NCBI GenBank assembly: GCA_009993005.1
Contig: JAACUH010000042.1
Span: forward strand, 1-48,484
Direction: 5' to 3'
Source: Rhodobacterales bacterium
GTDB taxonomy: Bacteria > Pseudomonadota > Alphaproteobacteria > Rhodobacterales > Rhodobacteraceae
DNA: 48,484 bases
Below are positions 8,227-16,394 of the stretch, piece by piece (positions within the stretch are counted from its first letter, which is position 1; each line of letters opens with the position of its first letter). The translations under genes and the position numbers were made by a program. The notes beneath the pieces were generated by a model. That model worked only from the letters and a program-made list of their open reading frames with translations, was not told the origin of the DNA and did not search any database.

Positions 8227-9592
8227 CGGGCGCCTCGGCCATGGCCAGGTCGAACCGCCCTTCGGTCAGCCGGGCGAGTGCGGCGGTGCAATAGAAGCCC
8301 TGACAGCGCCCCATCGTCACCCTTGTGCGCCGTTTCAGCCCGGCCAGCGACCGCGCGCCCAGCGGCCCGTCGAGCGCCGCGCGCACTTCGCGCTGCGTCA
8401 CCATCTCGCATTGGCAGACGATCCCGCCATGGCCCGCGCATTGCCAGTCGCGCGGCGCGGCCTCCGAGATATTCGGGACGCCGGGCCAGACCGGCGCGGG
8501 CCGGGCCGTGGTGCCCAGCGCCGCCAGCGCCGCCACATGGCGCGCCGTGCCCAGCGCCGAGGACAGCCCGGTCGAGCGGATGCCGCCCACGGTGATGTAG
8601 CTGCCGCCGCGATGCGCCCGGATCTGGTAGTCCTTGAATTCGGTCGCAGGCCGCAGGCCGGCATAGATCGCGGTGACCTCATGGCCTGCCAGCGCGGGCA
8701 GGATCTCTTCTCCACGCCGTTGCAGCGCTTGCAGGGTGGCGGGGACCAGCGTCGCGGTGTCGCGGTCGTCCTGATCCTCGGCCGTCGGCCCGACGAGCAG
8801 GTTGCCCCAGGCGGTGCGGCAGACGACAATGCCCTTGGTCACCGCATTGGGCACCGGCAGCAGGATATGCCCGGCGAGTGCCGCGGCCGGTTTGTCATAG
8901 ACGACGAACTGCCCCTTGCGCGGGCGGATGGTGAAATGCTGCTCGCCCAGCAGCAACCGGTCGAGCGTGTCGCCATGGTTGCCGGCCGCATTGATCACCA
9001 GCCGCGCGCGGACCGGGCCGGTGGTGGTGGCAAGCTGCCAGGCGGTGCCGTCATGCGCGCCCCCCGTCACTGCGCAGCCGCGCCGGACCACGGCGCCGTT
9101 GGCGACCGCCTGCAAGAGGTAGGCGAGTGGCGCGGACCAGGGGTCGATCAGGTATTCGCGCGGCACGCGAAAGGAGGCGCGGACCCCCGGCGCGAGCGCG
9201 GGTTCCAGCGCGCGGGTCGCGGCGGCGCCCAGCGGCTCCACATCGTCCACGCCATTGGCGCGGGCCTGATCCATCAGCGCGGGCAGCAGCGCCTCCTCTG
9301 CCTCGGTCCAGGCGATGACCAGCGCGCCCGCGCGGATCAGCGGCAGGCCCAGCCGGGCGTGGATGGCGAGGTATTCCGCGTAGCCCTCGGCGATGCAGCG
9401 CGCCTCGAGCGAGCCGGGCGGCGCGTCAAAGCCGGTGTGCAGGATGGCCGAATTGCCCTTGGACGCGCCGTCGAGGATGTCGGCGGCCTTTTCCAGCAGC
9501 ACCACCTGCGCACCGTCGAGCGTGAACCGCCGCGCGATGGCGCAGCCGATCACGCCGCCGCCGATCACCGCTACGTCATGGGCGGCGGTCAT
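8216..9592 (-). CDS. GlpA-like FAD dehydrogenase with C-terminal BFD [2Fe-2S] domain
   Basis: A 458-residue protein. Residues 1-360 are a DAO-type FAD domain (VAVIGGGVIGCAIARRF at the start; VGPTAEDQDDRD and GGIRSTGLSSALG later). Residues 390-445 are a bacterioferritin-associated-ferredoxin-like domain with CQCEMVT and GRCQGFYC, the four Cys of a [2Fe-2S] site. E. coli GlpA has the same layout, with VCECEAVT and GTCQGELC. The likely reaction is oxidation of a hydroxyl or polyol phosphate at the membrane with electrons to quinone. ATG 9592 was chosen because it begins directly at the FAD fold; the open frame extends 18 codons further. It is first in the three-gene operon, divergent from the DeoR gene. 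Confidence 0.82.
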   Translation of the reverse strand: MTAAHDVAVIGGGVIGCAIARRFTLDGAQVVLLEKAADILDGASKGNSAILHTGFDAPPGSLEARCIAEGYAEYLAIHARLGLPLIRAGALVIAWTEAEEALLPALMDQARANGVDDVEPLGAAATRALEPALAPGVRASFRVPREYLIDPWSAPLAYLLQAVANGAVVRRGCAVTGGAHDGTAWQLATTTGPVRARLVINAAGNHGDTLDRLLLGEQHFTIRPRKGQFVVYDKPAAALAGHILLPVPNAVTKGIVVCRTAWGNLLVGPTAEDQDDRDTATLVPATLQALQRRGEEILPALAGHEVTAIYAGLRPATEFKDYQIRAHRGGSYITVGGIRSTGLSSALGTARHVAALAALGTTARPAPVWPGVPNISEAAPRDWQCAGHGGIVCQCEMVTQREVRAALDGPLGARSLAGLKRRTRVTMGRCQGFYCTAALARLTEGRFDLAMAEAPDGR

Positions 9593-9679
9593 TGGGCAAG
9601 GCTCCACAGGGCGGGACAGATTTCCATGTTGCCCGAAATCTGGCACGGGCTGCCCATTCAGTCAATCAATCCTGTGACC

Positions 9680-9709
9680 GCCCGCAGATTTGCCGGGATG
9701 GCCCGCAGA
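9680..9709. promoter_or_regulatory. Candidate DeoR operator: 9-base direct repeat, 21-base period
   Basis: GCCCGCAGA occurs at 9680-9688 and again at 9701-9709, two helical turns apart, in the 171-base gap between the divergent operons. A -35-like TTGACA (9715-9720) follows at once; the -10 is weak (GTTAGC after 17 bases). DeoR/GlpR proteins often bind such repeated sites. Binding here is inference. Confidence 0.4.
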
Positions 9710-9763
9710 AACTGTTGACATGGTCAGAACTGGCGCGGTTAGCTGACGCAACGGGAGGGCGAG

Positions 9764-10528
9764 GTGGGGAAGGGCGAAGTGAAGCCGAAACAGCGTCAGA
9801 CCGGCATTCTGGGCGTGGTGGCCGAGGCGGGCGAGGCCTCGGTCGAGGCGCTGGCCGCGCGCTTTGGCGTGTCGGCTGAAACGATCCGCCGCGACCTTGC
9901 CCATCTGGCCGAGAGCGGCGCGCTGCAAAAGGTGCATGGCGGCGCGCGGCGGTTGCGGCTGCATGCCGAGGGCAGCTATCGCGAGCGGATGGCGCAGGAC
10001 GCGGGTGCCAAGACGATGATCGCCCGAAAGCTCGCCGGCATCGTGGCGCCGGGCGACACGCTCTTCATGGATACGGGCACGACCACCGTCGCCTGTGCCG
10101 CCGCGCTGGTCGCGGTGCCGGGGTTGACGGTCATCACCAATGCGCTGCGCGTGGCGCAGGTGCTGGGGCAGGGCGATGCGCGGGTGTTCCTGCTGGGCGG
10201 CGCCTATGCGCATGACAACGCAGAGACAGTGGGGCCGCTGGTGATCGAGCAGATCGGCCGGTTTCAGGCCGATCATGCGGTGCTGACCGTGACCGCTGTC
10301 GATACGCTTGCGGGTGCGACCGATGCGGACCCGGACGAGGCGCTCGTCTCGCGGGCGATGATCGATCATGCGCGGACGACCGTTGTGGTTGCAAATGCTG
10401 CGAAATTGGGCCGCGTGGCCGCGTTCAGGGTTTGCCGGCTCGATCAAATCGATATGCTTGTCTGTGACGAGACGCCGCCTGACGCTTTTGTGGCAGCGGT
10501 TCAGGCGGCAGGGGTAGATCTGCGGTAA
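9764..10528 (+). CDS. DeoR/GlpR-family transcriptional regulator
   Basis: A 254-residue regulator with the DeoR winged helix at residues 7-60 (RQTGILGVV, VEALAARFGVSAETIRRDL, LHGG-like KVHGGARR). The sugar-phosphate sensing domain has the family motif DTGTTTVACAAAL and ITNALRVAQVL. GTG 9764 is the start that keeps the whole DNA-binding domain. Members respond to phosphorylated sugars or polyols, which suits the kinase in the divergent operon. It is the first gene of the plus-strand arm and may control both arms. The ligand is unknown. Confidence 0.88.
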   Translation: MGKGEVKPKQRQTGILGVVAEAGEASVEALAARFGVSAETIRRDLAHLAESGALQKVHGGARRLRLHAEGSYRERMAQDAGAKTMIARKLAGIVAPGDTLFMDTGTTTVACAAALVAVPGLTVITNALRVAQVLGQGDARVFLLGGAYAHDNAETVGPLVIEQIGRFQADHAVLTVTAVDTLAGATDADPDEALVSRAMIDHARTTVVVANAAKLGRVAAFRVCRLDQIDMLVCDETPPDAFVAAVQAAGVDLR

Positions 10529-10560
10529 TCAGGGGCAAGACGGGGAAAGACGGGGATGTC

Positions 10561-11073
10561 ATGGCGGGCGTGATACGGACCTATGTCCGATGGGCGGACA
10601 GGCTGGCCGACTGGACCGGCTATGTCGCGATGTATCTGATCTTTGTCATGGTCGGCGTGCTGCTGCTGGATGCGGTGACGCGCAACATGATCGACAATCC
10701 GCTGCACTGGTGCCTCGAATTCGCGCAGTTCACGCTGGCGGCCTATTACTTCATGGGGGGCGCCAAGACGCTCAAGGACAATGACCATGTGCGCATGGAC
10801 CTGTTCTATGACGGGCTGTCCGAGCGCGGGCGCGCCCGCGTCGATGTCGTCACCGTGCTGTGCCTGATGTTCTACCTCGTGGTGATGCTGATCGGGTCGA
10901 TCTCGTCGCTGCGCTATTCGATCGAGACGAACCAGCGCCTGTTTTCGATATGGAACCCGTCGGTGGTGCCGATCAAGGCGGTGATGGTGGTCAGCCTCGG
11001 GCTGATGCTGATGCAGTCGCTGGCGCTGTTCTTTCGCTATGCCGCCGCTGCCCGCGGGAGGGTCATCGCATGA
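10561..11073 (+). CDS. TRAP transporter small membrane subunit (DctQ type)
   Basis: A 170-residue protein with four hydrophobic segments, at roughly residues 18-40, 52-72, 95-120 and 135-158, the DctQ pattern. The motif EFAQFTLAAYYFMGGA in the second helix region is typical. It follows the DeoR gene by 32 bases and overlaps DctM by 4 bases (ATGA). With DctM and DctP it forms a sodium-driven secondary importer of an organic solute. Confidence 0.88.
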   Translation: MAGVIRTYVRWADRLADWTGYVAMYLIFVMVGVLLLDAVTRNMIDNPLHWCLEFAQFTLAAYYFMGGAKTLKDNDHVRMDLFYDGLSERGRARVDVVTVLCLMFYLVVMLIGSISSLRYSIETNQRLFSIWNPSVVPIKAVMVVSLGLMLMQSLALFFRYAAAARGRVIA

Positions 11074-12407
11074 GCTATGACCTGATCGCGATCCTGATGT
11101 TCGCCTCGCTGATGGTCCTGCTGATGACCGGGCAGCGGGTCTTTGCCGCCATCGGCTTTGTCGCGGCGGGCGCGGCGCTGCTGATGTATGGGCAGGGCGG
11201 GGTCGAGATGCCGTTCAACCAGGCGTTCAAGCTGTTTCGCTGGACCGCCATCGTCACGCTGCCGCTGTTCATCTACATGGGCTATATCATGGCCCAGTCC
11301 GGCATCGCCGAGGATCTCTACCGGATGTTCCACGTCTGGTTCGGGCGGATGCGGGGCGGGCTCGCCATCGGCACGGTGCTGTTGATGGTGATGATCTCGG
11401 CGATGAACGGGCTGTCGGTGGCCGGCATGGCCATCGGATCGACCATCGCGCTGCCCGAGATGCTGCGGCGCGGCTATGACAAGGTGCTGGTGACCGGGGT
11501 GATCCAGGGCGGATCGTCGCTCGGCATCCTGGTGCCGCCCTCGGTCGTCATGGTGCTTTATGGCTCGATCGCGGCGCAGCCGGTTGACCAGCTCTGGCTG
11601 GCCGGGATCCTGCCGGGGCTCTTCATGGCGACGCTGTTCATCGCCTATATCTGGCTGCGCGCGCGGATCGACCCCTCGCTCGCCCCGGTGGCGAGCGACG
11701 AGGACCTGAACATGCCGCTGGTGGACAAGCTGCGGCTCTTGCGCGCGGGGATCATCCCGATCGCGATCTTCCTGGCGATGACCGGGCTCTTTGTGGCGGG
11801 CAAGACCAATCTGCACGAAAGCGCCGCCGTGGGCGCCACGGCCGCCACGCTCGCCGCGCTGGTCAAGGGGCGGCTGACGCTGGCCGTGCTGCACGAGACG
11901 GCGAAAAAGACGCTCGCCATCTCCTGCCTGTTCATGTGGGTGATCCTGGCGGCGCTCGCCTTCAGCTCGGTCTTTGACGGGATCGGCGCGGTGCGCGCGG
12001 TCGAGGCGCTGTTCATCACCAACTGGCACCTGACGCCCTGGCAGGTGATCATCATGATGCAGGTCAGCTTCATCATCCTGGGCATGTTCTTTGACGATAC
12101 CGCGATGCTGGTGATCGTGGCCCCGCTCTATGTGCCGCTGGTCAAGATCCTCGACCTCGGCTTTGACAATCCGCGCGACCAGATGATCTGGTTCGGCGTG
12201 CTCTACACGATGACCTGCCAGATCGCCTATATCACCCCGCCCTTTGGCTATAACCTGTTTCTGATGCGCGGCCTCGCGCCCAAGGAGGTGTCGCTGCGCG
12301 ACATCTACCGGTCGATCTGGCCCTTTGTGGGCATGATGGCGCTGACCATCGGGCTGGTCATGGCCTTTCCCGAAATCGCGATGTTCATCCCGCATTACTT
12401 TCGCTGA
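11070..12407 (+). CDS. TRAP transporter large permease (DctM type)
   Basis: A 445-residue polytopic permease, the ion-coupled translocation subunit of a TRAP importer. It is hydrophobic throughout with about 12 helices and the family motifs GGSSLGILVPPSVVMVLYG and TPPFGYNLFLMRG. ATG 11070 lies in the ATGA overlap with DctQ. The same frame is open upstream inside dctQ, but that part is a shadow. Three TRAP genes, a ligase and two dehydrogenases share one strand with small gaps. Confidence 0.92.
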   Translation: MSYDLIAILMFASLMVLLMTGQRVFAAIGFVAAGAALLMYGQGGVEMPFNQAFKLFRWTAIVTLPLFIYMGYIMAQSGIAEDLYRMFHVWFGRMRGGLAIGTVLLMVMISAMNGLSVAGMAIGSTIALPEMLRRGYDKVLVTGVIQGGSSLGILVPPSVVMVLYGSIAAQPVDQLWLAGILPGLFMATLFIAYIWLRARIDPSLAPVASDEDLNMPLVDKLRLLRAGIIPIAIFLAMTGLFVAGKTNLHESAAVGATAATLAALVKGRLTLAVLHETAKKTLAISCLFMWVILAALAFSSVFDGIGAVRAVEALFITNWHLTPWQVIIMMQVSFIILGMFFDDTAMLVIVAPLYVPLVKILDLGFDNPRDQMIWFGVLYTMTCQIAYITPPFGYNLFLMRGLAPKEVSLRDIYRSIWPFVGMMALTIGLVMAFPEIAMFIPHYFR

Positions 12408-12468
12408 GACCCGCAGCGCCCGGCAAGAGGCGCAAGACCAAACCCGAAACCCAACCCAAGGAGAGACG

Positions 12469-13542
12469 ATGACCAAGCTTATCAAACCGCAAAGCCCGTC
12501 TGAGAAAATCCTCGCCAGCCGTCGCAAGTTCCTCACCGGGGCCGCCGTGGCCGCGCCCGCCGCGCTGGCCGCGCCTTATGTCAACGCGCAGGCGCCGATC
12601 CGCTGGCGGTTGCAGACCTATTCGGGCGCGCCGCTGGGCGCGCATGTGATCAAGCCGCAGATCGACGCCTTCAACGCGGCGGCCAATGGCGAGATGGTGA
12701 TCGACCTCTACTATGCCGACCAGCTTGTCCCCACCGACGAGCTGTTCCGCGCGCTGCAGAACGGCACGCTCGACGCGGTGCAGTCGGACGAGGCGACGAT
12801 GGCCTCGCCGGTCGATATCTCGGTGTTCGGCGGCTATTTCCCCTTTGCCACCCGCTACAGCCTCGATGTGCCGGCGCTGTTCAACTACTACGGCCTCAAC
12901 GAGATCTGGAAAGAGGCCTATGACGAGGTGGACAATGTCACCTGGCTGTCCGCCGGCGCCTGGGATCCGCTGCACATCTTTACCAAGGAGCCGATCCGGT
13001 CGCTCGCCGACATGCGTGGCAAACGGGTGTTCGGGGTGCCGACCGCGGGCAAGTTCCTGTCGAAATACGGCCTGATCCCCGTCACCGTGCCATGGGACGA
13101 TGTCGAGGTGTCGTTGCAGACCGGGCAGTTGGACGGCGTCGCCTGGTGCGGCTTTACCGAGGCCTATGAGGTCGGCTGGGCCGACATCTGCAACTATGCG
13201 CTGACCAATTCGGTCACCGGCGCCTGGTTCGGCAGCTATTTCGCCAATACGGCAAGCTGGGAGGCGGTCCCGCCGCATCTGCAACAGCTCTATCGTTCGA
13301 CCATCGACCAGTCGCATTACTACCGCGCCGTCTGGTATTGGGGCGGCGAAGCCAAGCTGCGCGTGGAAGGCGAAAAGATGGAGCTGACCTCGATCCCCGC
13401 CGACGAATGGGCGACCGTGGTGGCCGATGCGAACGGGTTCTGGGACGAGATCGCGGCGGAAAGCCCGCGCGCGGGCCGCGTCGTGCAGGCGTTCAAGGAC
13501 TATGCGTCGAACATGGAGGCGGCAGGCTACCCCTACCGCTGA
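12469..13542 (+). CDS. TRAP transporter solute-binding protein (DctP type), Tat-exported
   Basis: A 357-residue periplasmic receptor. The N-terminus has a twin-arginine signal (SRRKFLTG) with an Ala-rich core and a likely cut after NAQA near residue 41, so it may be folded before export. The mature part has the DctP features: WRLQTYSG, the GTLDAVQS segment, and LADMRGKRVFGVP, where the conserved Arg usually contacts a carboxylate. A carboxylate or zwitterion is therefore possible as ligand. A Shine-Dalgarno (AAGGAGAGA) precedes the ATG. The gene order places it at the head of the catabolic genes, so its ligand is probably their substrate. Confidence 0.88.
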   Translation: MTKLIKPQSPSEKILASRRKFLTGAAVAAPAALAAPYVNAQAPIRWRLQTYSGAPLGAHVIKPQIDAFNAAANGEMVIDLYYADQLVPTDELFRALQNGTLDAVQSDEATMASPVDISVFGGYFPFATRYSLDVPALFNYYGLNEIWKEAYDEVDNVTWLSAGAWDPLHIFTKEPIRSLADMRGKRVFGVPTAGKFLSKYGLIPVTVPWDDVEVSLQTGQLDGVAWCGFTEAYEVGWADICNYALTNSVTGAWFGSYFANTASWEAVPPHLQQLYRSTIDQSHYYRAVWYWGGEAKLRVEGEKMELTSIPADEWATVVADANGFWDEIAAESPRAGRVVQAFKDYASNMEAAGYPYR

Positions 13543-13550
13543 CGACACCG

Positions 13551-13576
13551 GGCCGGGGCGCATGGGTGCCCCGGCC
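13551..13576 (+). promoter_or_regulatory. Intercistronic hairpin after the TRAP binding-protein gene
   Basis: GGCCGGGGC (13551-13559) pairs with GCCCCGGCC (13568-13576), giving nine perfect pairs around an 8-base loop, with no T run after it. Such stems commonly protect the upstream mRNA or attenuate read-through, which would raise binding protein over the enzymes. The role is inferred. Confidence 0.55.
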
Positions 13577-13607
13577 ACCTCTGGCTGACCGATGAAAGAA
13601 GACCGCA

Positions 13608-14972
13608 ATGCCCGCCAACCTCACCTTTGACGCCCTCACCTCCGCCGTCGCCGCCGGGCAGATCGACACCGTGCTCACCTGCTTTCCCGACATGCAGGGG
13701 CGGCTTGTCGGCAAACGCTTTCACGCCGCGCATTTCGTCAATGGCGGCTATGAGGAAACGCATGGCTGCAACTATCTGCTGGCCACCGACATCGAGATGG
13801 CGACGGTGCAGGGCTACAAGGCGACAAGCTGGGAGGCTGGCTATGGCGACTATATCCACAAGCCCGACCTGAGCACATTGCGCCTGATCCCCTGGCTGCC
13901 CGGCACCGCGATGGTGATGTGCGATGTGCTCGACCACCACACCCACGCCGAGGTGCCGCATTCGCCCCGCGCCGTGCTCAAGCGCCAGGTCGCCCGCGCC
14001 CGCGCGCTGGGGTTCGCGCCGATGATGGCGACCGAGCTCGAGTTCTTCCTGTTCGCGCAGTCCTATGACGCGCTGCGCGACGCCAATTACCAGAACCTGC
14101 AGACGCTGGGCCGCTACAATGTCGATTACGGCATCTTCGGCACCACCAAGGAAGAGCCGCTGATGCGCGCCATCCGCAACGGGCTTTATGGTGCGGGGAT
14201 CCCGGTGGAAAACTCCAAGGGCGAGGCCGAGGCAGGGCAGGAGGAGATCAACATCAAGTATTCCGACGCGCTCGACACCGCCGACATGCATGTGATCACC
14301 AAGAACGCCTGCAAGGAAATCGCCTTTGCCCATGGGCATGCGCTGTCCTTCATGGCGAAATACGCGACCGACCGCGCCGGATCGTCGAGCCATATCCACC
14401 AGTCGCTGTGGTCCGATGGCAGGCCCGCCTTCCTCGACCCCGACCAGCCGCATGGCATGTCGGCCATCATGCAGCATTACGTCGCGGGCCTGCTCGCCCA
14501 TGCGTCGGACGTGACCTATTTCCTCGCGCCCTATGTCAACAGCTACAAGCGGTTCTGCGTGGGATTGTTCGCCCCGACCAAGGCGGTCTGGTCCACCGAC
14601 AACCGCACCGCGGGCTACCGCGTCTGCGGGGCAGAGACAAAGGGCATCCGCGTGGAATGCCGCGTGGGCGGCGCCGACCTCAACCCCTATCTCGCCATGG
14701 CGGCGCAGCTTGCGGCGGGGCTTGACGGGATCGAGCGGAAACTGGCACTGGAGCCCGAGATGACGGGCGATGTCTATCACGCGGGGCAGGCGCGCGAGAT
14801 CCCGCGCAACCTGCGCCATGCCGCCGATCTGCTCGAGGCGTCAGCGATGCTGCGCGCGGCGATGGGCGACGATGTGATCGACCATTATGTGCGCGCCGCG
14901 CGCTGGGAGATCGAGGAGCAGGACCGCATCGTGATGGACTGGGAAATTGCGCGCGGGTTCGAACGCGCCTGA
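13608..14972 (+). CDS. Glutamine-synthetase-family ligase, probable gamma-glutamyl-amine synthetase
   Basis: A 454-residue GS-fold protein, the length of PuuA/GlnA3/GlnT/GmaS-type enzymes that join glutamate to an amine using ATP. Metal and substrate motifs are seen: ELEFFLF, GQEEINIKY, SSHIHQSLW, NSYKRF and the Arg of WSTDNRTAGYRV, plus GGADLNPYLAMAA. The adenylylation Tyr loop of housekeeping GlnA is absent, so it is unlikely to be the main glutamine synthetase. The neighbours are an importer, an aldehyde dehydrogenase and an alcohol dehydrogenase, which suggests gamma-glutamylation of an amino alcohol before oxidation. GmaS (methylamine) is less likely because no mgs/mgd genes follow. No PuuD-like hydrolase is in view. 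Confidence 0.8.
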   Translation: MPANLTFDALTSAVAAGQIDTVLTCFPDMQGRLVGKRFHAAHFVNGGYEETHGCNYLLATDIEMATVQGYKATSWEAGYGDYIHKPDLSTLRLIPWLPGTAMVMCDVLDHHTHAEVPHSPRAVLKRQVARARALGFAPMMATELEFFLFAQSYDALRDANYQNLQTLGRYNVDYGIFGTTKEEPLMRAIRNGLYGAGIPVENSKGEAEAGQEEINIKYSDALDTADMHVITKNACKEIAFAHGHALSFMAKYATDRAGSSSHIHQSLWSDGRPAFLDPDQPHGMSAIMQHYVAGLLAHASDVTYFLAPYVNSYKRFCVGLFAPTKAVWSTDNRTAGYRVCGAETKGIRVECRVGGADLNPYLAMAAQLAAGLDGIERKLALEPEMTGDVYHAGQAREIPRNLRHAADLLEASAMLRAAMGDDVIDHYVRAARWEIEEQDRIVMDWEIARGFERA

Positions 14973-15005
14973 CAGATGGGGCCGGTCGGCCCGGAGGACA
15001 GACAG

Positions 15006-16394
15006 ATGACACAGATGATCCGATGCATCTCGCCCGTGGACGGGCGGGTCTATGCCGAGCGTGCGGCGCTGACCCCGGACGCCGCCGCCGCCGCCGTGGC
15101 GCGCGCCAAGGCCGCGCAGGGCGAATGGGCGGCGCTGCCTCTCGACGATCGCCGCGCGCGGGTGCTGGCGGGTATCGCAGCGCTGGGCGATGAGCGGGAG
15201 GCCATCGTCGAGGAGCTTGCCTGGCAGATGGGCCGCCCCACCCGCTATGGCGGCGAATTCGGCGGCATCAATGAGCGCGCCACCCACATGGCCGGTCTCG
15301 CCGAGGCCGCGCTGGCCCCGGTCGAGGTCGAGGACAGCGCGCGTTTCGTGCGCCGGATCGAACGCGCCGCCCTGGGCGTCGTCTTGGTCATCGCACCCTG
15401 GAACTACCCCTACCTCACCGCGCTCAACACCATCGTGCCCGCGCTGATCGCGGGCAATGCGGTGATGCTCAAGCACGCCAGCCAGACCCTGCTGGTGGGC
15501 GAGCGCATCGCGCAGGCGCTGCACAAGGGCGGGGTGCCGGCGGATGTGTTCCAGAACATCGTGCTCGACCATGCCGGCACTGAGGCGCTGATCGCAGCGC
15601 GGTCCTTCGGCTTTGTCAACTTTACCGGCTCGGTGGCGGGCGGGCAGGCGATCGAACGCGCGGCGGCGGGCACATTCACCGGGCTCGGGCTCGAACTTGG
15701 CGGCAAGGATCCCGGCTATGTGATGGCGGACGCCGACCTCGACTGGGCCGTCGATGTGCTGATGGATGGCGCGATGTATAACGCCGGGCAGTGCTGCTGC
15801 GGGATCGAACGGATCTATGTGCACCACAGCCTCTACGATGCCTTCGTCGAGAAATCCGTGGCCTGGGTCAATGGCTTGCATCTGGGCAATCCGTTCGATG
15901 CGGCCACCACGCTCGGGCCGATGGCGCATGTGCGCTTTGCCCAGACGGTGCGCGAGCAGACGGCCGAGGCGCTGCTCGCCGGCGCGCGCGGGCTGATCGA
16001 CCCGGCGCGCTTTCCGGCCGATGACGGCGGCGCCTATCTCGCGCCGCAGATCCTTGTCGATGTCACCCACGAGATGCGCGTGATGCGCGAGGAAAGCTTT
16101 GGCCCGGTCGTGGGGATCATGAAGGTCGCGGACGACGAAGAGGCGCTCGCGCTGATGAACGACAGCCCCTATGGGCTGACCGCCTCGCTCTGGACGGCGG
16201 ACCCCGACCGCGCGATGGCGCTGGGCCGGCGGATCGAGACCGGCACGGTGTTTCTCAACCGGGCCGATTACGTCGATCCGGGCGTCTGCTGGACCGGCTG
16301 CAAGGATACCGGGCGCGGCGGCGCGATGTCGGCGCTGGGATATCAGGCGGTCACGCGGCCGCGGTCCTACCATTTCAGAAAGGTCAAGTCATGA
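15006..16394 (+). CDS. NAD(P)-dependent aldehyde dehydrogenase
   Basis: A 462-residue ALDH-superfamily enzyme that oxidises an aldehyde to an acid. The cofactor region IAPWNYPYL, the catalytic Glu motif LELGGKDP and the catalytic Cys motif NAGQCCCG are present. The start at 15006 is favoured by GGAGGA nine bases upstream; another in-frame ATG lies at 14976. It overlaps the alcohol dehydrogenase by 4 bases, so the pair likely acts in sequence (alcohol to aldehyde to acid). It is not next to betA and was not called BetB. Confidence 0.9.
   Translation: MTQMIRCISPVDGRVYAERAALTPDAAAAAVARAKAAQGEWAALPLDDRRARVLAGIAALGDEREAIVEELAWQMGRPTRYGGEFGGINERATHMAGLAEAALAPVEVEDSARFVRRIERAALGVVLVIAPWNYPYLTALNTIVPALIAGNAVMLKHASQTLLVGERIAQALHKGGVPADVFQNIVLDHAGTEALIAARSFGFVNFTGSVAGGQAIERAAAGTFTGLGLELGGKDPGYVMADADLDWAVDVLMDGAMYNAGQCCCGIERIYVHHSLYDAFVEKSVAWVNGLHLGNPFDAATTLGPMAHVRFAQTVREQTAEALLAGARGLIDPARFPADDGGAYLAPQILVDVTHEMRVMREESFGPVVGIMKVADDEEALALMNDSPYGLTASLWTADPDRAMALGRRIETGTVFLNRADYVDPGVCWTGCKDTGRGGAMSALGYQAVTRPRSYHFRKVKS

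Noticed and set aside
13608-14972. Housekeeping glutamine synthetase or GmaS
   Set aside because: The adenylylation loop is missing, and no glnB or methylamine genes (mgs/mgd) are adjacent; a gamma-glutamyl-amine ligase fits the context better.
15006-16394. betB for the choline pathway
   Set aside because: It is 10 kb from betA, translationally coupled to an iron alcohol dehydrogenase in another operon and has no BetI palindrome before it.
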